NCBI GenBank assembly: GCA_021927905.1
Contig: BLLK01000022.1
Span: 744,001-808,000 of the forward strand
Reading direction: 5' to 3'
DNA length: 64,000 nt
Source of the DNA: Chaetoceros tenuissimus
Taxonomy: Eukaryota > Bacillariophyta > Thalassiosirophyceae > Chaetocerotales > Chaetocerotaceae
Shown here: one piece after another, positions 61,144-64,000 of the stretch
Numbering within the stretch: position 1 is the stretch's first letter
Layout of the letters: each line of letters begins with the position of its first letter
Program-made: the position numbers and the translations under genes
Notes under the pieces: model-generated
What the model was told of the DNA's origin: nothing
What the model saw: only the letters and a program-made list of their open reading frames with translations
Database searches by the model: none

Positions 61144-64000
61144 ATGGATTCCATCAAGTCTAGCTCAAGAGAGCATCCACAGACTGTTCAGAAACCTAGG
61201 AATGGCAAATTTCTGGGTCTTCATGGAAAGTTTAGTGAATCTGAATACTTCAATGGAACGCCAGATACTCAGCCTGAAACTCCTGACATCTTTGGCCTTC
61301 ACTCAGTAGAATCCAAAAATAAAGGCAGAGGGAATGACGAACATCTCATACCATTGGCAACATGTGATGAAAATCATTTCTTCTCTCCAATAGGAAGAGT
61401 TGCAATGAATCTGAATGACGATTATGATGTCGAAAGCCTAGGGGAGGGTTTAGACTCACCAGAAGCAAAGGAAACTCCCGAGTCTAATAAAAAGAGTTCA
61501 AAAAGGCGAATGTTTGAAGCGTTGATGGCTATAGCAAAAAGCCCTGTTGAAAAGAAAAAAGAAAATACATTCAATAGTAAAAAAGATCTCATGAGTGCTC
61601 TCCGAGGCTTTGCTCATACACCTGAAAAGAAATCTGATGATTCCATTGAGGTCATGAATTCAGAATCTAATGATAATCATTTGAGTTGTAGCGCTGAAGA
61701 TTCAAATAAGGCTGTGGCACCATATAAAACTCCTGCGAAGGAAACATGCACATCTGGTATCGATATACTGATCCAAGCAAGCCCCGCGAAACAAGTACTT
61801 GATTCCAACAAAAGCGTCGATAATAGCGTCGATATCATTAAATCATCTCCAGATGCGAAGGAAATTGCGCATCTCAACACTGCTTTGGAAAGTCTAAAGA
61901 ATAAGCTATATGATGACTTTGATGATAGCGATTCAAGAGTTGGTTCTAATGCATTAGAAAATTATAAAGCAGCTGTAGCAAAATTCCGTTGCATGGAATT
62001 GCAGCAGCAGCATCATCATGGAGCTCAAAAAACAATGTGCTCGAAACATCCTACGCAGTCTGCTGGAATTGATTTCGTGGATGAAAGTCCTGGTCAGAAT
62101 GAAATTAAACTTTCTTTGAGTGCACCTCAAGTTAAAGAGAACAATGATACCATGCATGCTAAGCAAGATGTTTCTGATAGCGTTCCAACCAAATTTGCAC
62201 CTTATACTTTAAAGCTTGTGAAATCAATCACTCAATTAGACCCTATAAAAAATACTGATACAAATGCCATTTCTCCAGAAAAAGGCGACGAAGATGAGAA
62301 AAAGAATGAATCGTTTGGCTCAACCCATGCTAGCCCTGGGATAAAGACACCGTCTCTTCGTGAAAAGTTGATGCTAATGGGAGCACTGCTCCCTGATATT
62401 TCACCATCAAAGTCTGAAGTCATCTCAGTATGTGGTGCTGAATCTGTTGCATCTACTGTGGTAACACAGAAAATGAGTGTAGTCCATGCAAGTTACTTGG
62501 TCGCTTCTGACTATGTGGACAAGGTAGTCGCTAATTCTACTATCAAGACTAGTACATCTCATCCATCTCATCTTGGTGAACGTAAGAACGAAACAAGATT
62601 GAAACAGGAGGATCTGTCCCCTAATTTACTTGACAAGGCCAATGTATCATGTGAAGAAGATCCGCTCACACCAAACCTACTTGATAAAGCAGATGGATCA
62701 AGTCCTTGTCAAACTGAAGACAACTTAAGTCAATCCGCAGAAGATCCACTTACACCAAACCTTCTTGATAAGGCCAATGATACTCCTGTCAGAGCTCCAA
62801 ATTCTGAAGTACGAGAGAAAGTGATCACACCGAATATCTTTGACAAAGCCGAAAGCCTACATCAACGTCTTCAGGCTGTTGGTACTCCTAATAAGTTACC
62901 AGAGGCATATAATGACATTTCTGATATCTCATATCTACCTCGTCAATACGGAGATACACAAAATAATGCAAAGAAAAGTACTTATCGTTTGCAAACATCA
63001 ACTACAGAAAAGGATGAACTTGACAAAGTTCTCGACAATGTAATCAAGCTGAATCTAGGTCCTACTCTGACCAATGAAATTCTGCAAAGTGTCAAAAAGT
63101 GTAGTCGAGACTTGGGAGCTCCTTCCCTCGGAATCAATCAAATCGATATTGATGTAGACTATGATGATCATTCTGAAGTAAGCAGTCTCGGAACAGGAAG
63201 TATCCTTTCCAATGTTGCTTTATCGACCTTGAATGCACTAGCTAGAAAAAATCCAAAGGAGCCGATCGAGAACATTATCAGGGATTTTAACAGAATGCAA
63301 AAGATGCAGAATTCAACAGATTTCCTAGCTGTAGATTCACTCCAGTATTCTCCTGATACAGCTCACAGTCCGCCTCTTGAATCAGCCTTTCCGAGTAATC
63401 CTCTTTTCAGAATCCAACCTCCTAGAGCCGATACGAAAAAGGGCAAGGATAAGAGAAGGTATGAAATGATTTACAAACAAGAGAAGAGATTCATTCCGTC
63501 CATAGAAAATGGGGTTTTAAATGATTTCGAGAAGCTCCAGAAAGAAGTCGAATACAAATCAAAGCAGAAGATCACTGATCAAATTTCAGCTTTGAAAGTT
63601 GAGAAAAAACAAGACTTTCAACATAATCAATATTTGATGGACGAGTTTGAAAAGATCGAGAATAGGGATTCTAGTAGGCAATGGATGTCAAAGCCTGGCA
63701 ATTTTGGCACTGACACTGCAACGCGAAAGAAATCAAACGATGAATGGCTGGTCAATTTCGAAGAGCCATGTGACGAAAAGATCGAACCTTTGAAAGGCCT
63801 ATTAAAGGACGAAAAAGAGGAAATAGGCGATGCCATCGAACAAAAGAAATTGATGTATGAAAATATAGAAAACTCAGTACATTCGGACATGGATGATGAA
63901 GAGGATCGCGAGATTAAGAAGAAAAAGAAAAAGAAGAAGGTTTTGAAAAAGATGGCCAAACTCATCAAGAGAAAAAAGAAAACTCACGATGAAGAAGGCT
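61144..64000 (+). CDS. Long charged low-complexity protein, partial (runs off window)
   Basis: An open frame starts at the ATG at 61144 and stays open to the right end of the window (at least 952 codons), so the stop lies outside. The protein is polar and charged, with many Ser, Asp, Glu and Lys. A repeated motif DPLTPNLLDKA and variants (LSPNLLDKA, ITPNIFDKA) appears four times between about residues 493 and 570. Minimal Ser/Thr-Pro sites occur throughout, suggesting phosphorylation by proline-directed kinases. The last 100 residues visible are Lys-rich helices (EIKKKKKKKKVLKK). No domain is recognised. It may be cytoskeletal or cell-cycle-related, but this is speculation. Confidence 0.8.
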   Translation, partial: MDSIKSSSREHPQTVQKPRNGKFLGLHGKFSESEYFNGTPDTQPETPDIFGLHSVESKNKGRGNDEHLIPLATCDENHFFSPIGRVAMNLNDDYDVESLGEGLDSPEAKETPESNKKSSKRRMFEALMAIAKSPVEKKKENTFNSKKDLMSALRGFAHTPEKKSDDSIEVMNSESNDNHLSCSAEDSNKAVAPYKTPAKETCTSGIDILIQASPAKQVLDSNKSVDNSVDIIKSSPDAKEIAHLNTALESLKNKLYDDFDDSDSRVGSNALENYKAAVAKFRCMELQQQHHHGAQKTMCSKHPTQSAGIDFVDESPGQNEIKLSLSAPQVKENNDTMHAKQDVSDSVPTKFAPYTLKLVKSITQLDPIKNTDTNAISPEKGDEDEKKNESFGSTHASPGIKTPSLREKLMLMGALLPDISPSKSEVISVCGAESVASTVVTQKMSVVHASYLVASDYVDKVVANSTIKTSTSHPSHLGERKNETRLKQEDLSPNLLDKANVSCEEDPLTPNLLDKADGSSPCQTEDNLSQSAEDPLTPNLLDKANDTPVRAPNSEVREKVITPNIFDKAESLHQRLQAVGTPNKLPEAYNDISDISYLPRQYGDTQNNAKKSTYRLQTSTTEKDELDKVLDNVIKLNLGPTLTNEILQSVKKCSRDLGAPSLGINQIDIDVDYDDHSEVSSLGTGSILSNVALSTLNALARKNPKEPIENIIRDFNRMQKMQNSTDFLAVDSLQYSPDTAHSPPLESAFPSNPLFRIQPPRADTKKGKDKRRYEMIYKQEKRFIPSIENGVLNDFEKLQKEVEYKSKQKITDQISALKVEKKQDFQHNQYLMDEFEKIENRDSSRQWMSKPGNFGTDTATRKKSNDEWLVNFEEPCDEKIEPLKGLLKDEKEEIGDAIEQKKLMYENIENSVHSDMDDEEDREIKKKKKKKKVLKKMAKLIKRKKKTHDEEG

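Noticed and set aside
1-64000. tRNA, rRNA or snRNA genes
   Set aside because: I looked for clover-leaf landmarks (for example GGTTCGA-type loops) and found none I could support by eye; a covariance-model scan would be decisive.

Overview
The window is nuclear DNA from a eukaryotic alga, most likely a diatom; a low-GC centric such as Chaetoceros would fit, but the species is my inference. Several lines support this. Genes are compact and intron-poor, with GT-AG introns of about 45-220 bp. Secreted proteins carry PSDxPS-type repeats. At least five proteins begin with a signal peptide followed by an ASAF-like plastid-entry motif (SufE-BolA, ABC1 kinase, RbfA, CIA30 protein, a 155-aa protein). 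A protein made of helicase-associated repeats is also present. I saw no prokaryotic operon signals, rRNA, tRNA or CRISPR.

Region 1 (1-16 kb) is dominated by a direct duplication of about 4.6 kb (1483-6131 and 6173-10784). Each unit holds a copy of RNA polymerase III subunit RPC82 and a divergent gene for a secreted PSD-repeat protein. Unit 1 also carries the 3' part of an intact membrane-protein gene, and unit 2 keeps only a broken remnant of it. A third, inverted copy of the PSD gene alone lies at 14.3-15.6 kb, beyond a TAF11-like gene and a plastid SufE-BolA fusion. Differences between the two units cluster at both ends while the middle looks identical, which suggests gene conversion.

Region 2 (16-31.5 kb) is information-processing: ABCE1/Rli1 in four exons, an AIM24-like protein, a 2475-residue chromatin remodeler with chromo, HMG, bromo, PHD, PDZ-like, SNF2 and CXXC domains, a DUF1764 protein, and a protein of four helicase-associated repeats.

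Region 3 (31.8-48.2 kb) has an ~820-bp element with terminal inverted repeats, an ankyrin-like gene, two nuclear-looking unknowns and a 1861-residue kinesin-4-type motor with a possible MAP65/PRC1-like segment. A gene-poor 3.8 kb stretch follows; it contains what looks like decayed coding sequence.

Region 4 (48.2-64 kb) holds an alpha/beta hydrolase, a plastid ABC1 atypical kinase, a small basic protein, plastid RbfA, a three-exon small protein, an EXS-domain membrane protein, a plastid CIA30 protein, a small plastid membrane protein, and a membrane-anchored phytochelatin-synthase-like enzyme with Glu at the usual catalytic Asp position. A long, highly charged open frame runs off the right end. 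Palindromes of the TACGTA type recur in most of the 5' intergenic spaces and are candidate promoter elements.
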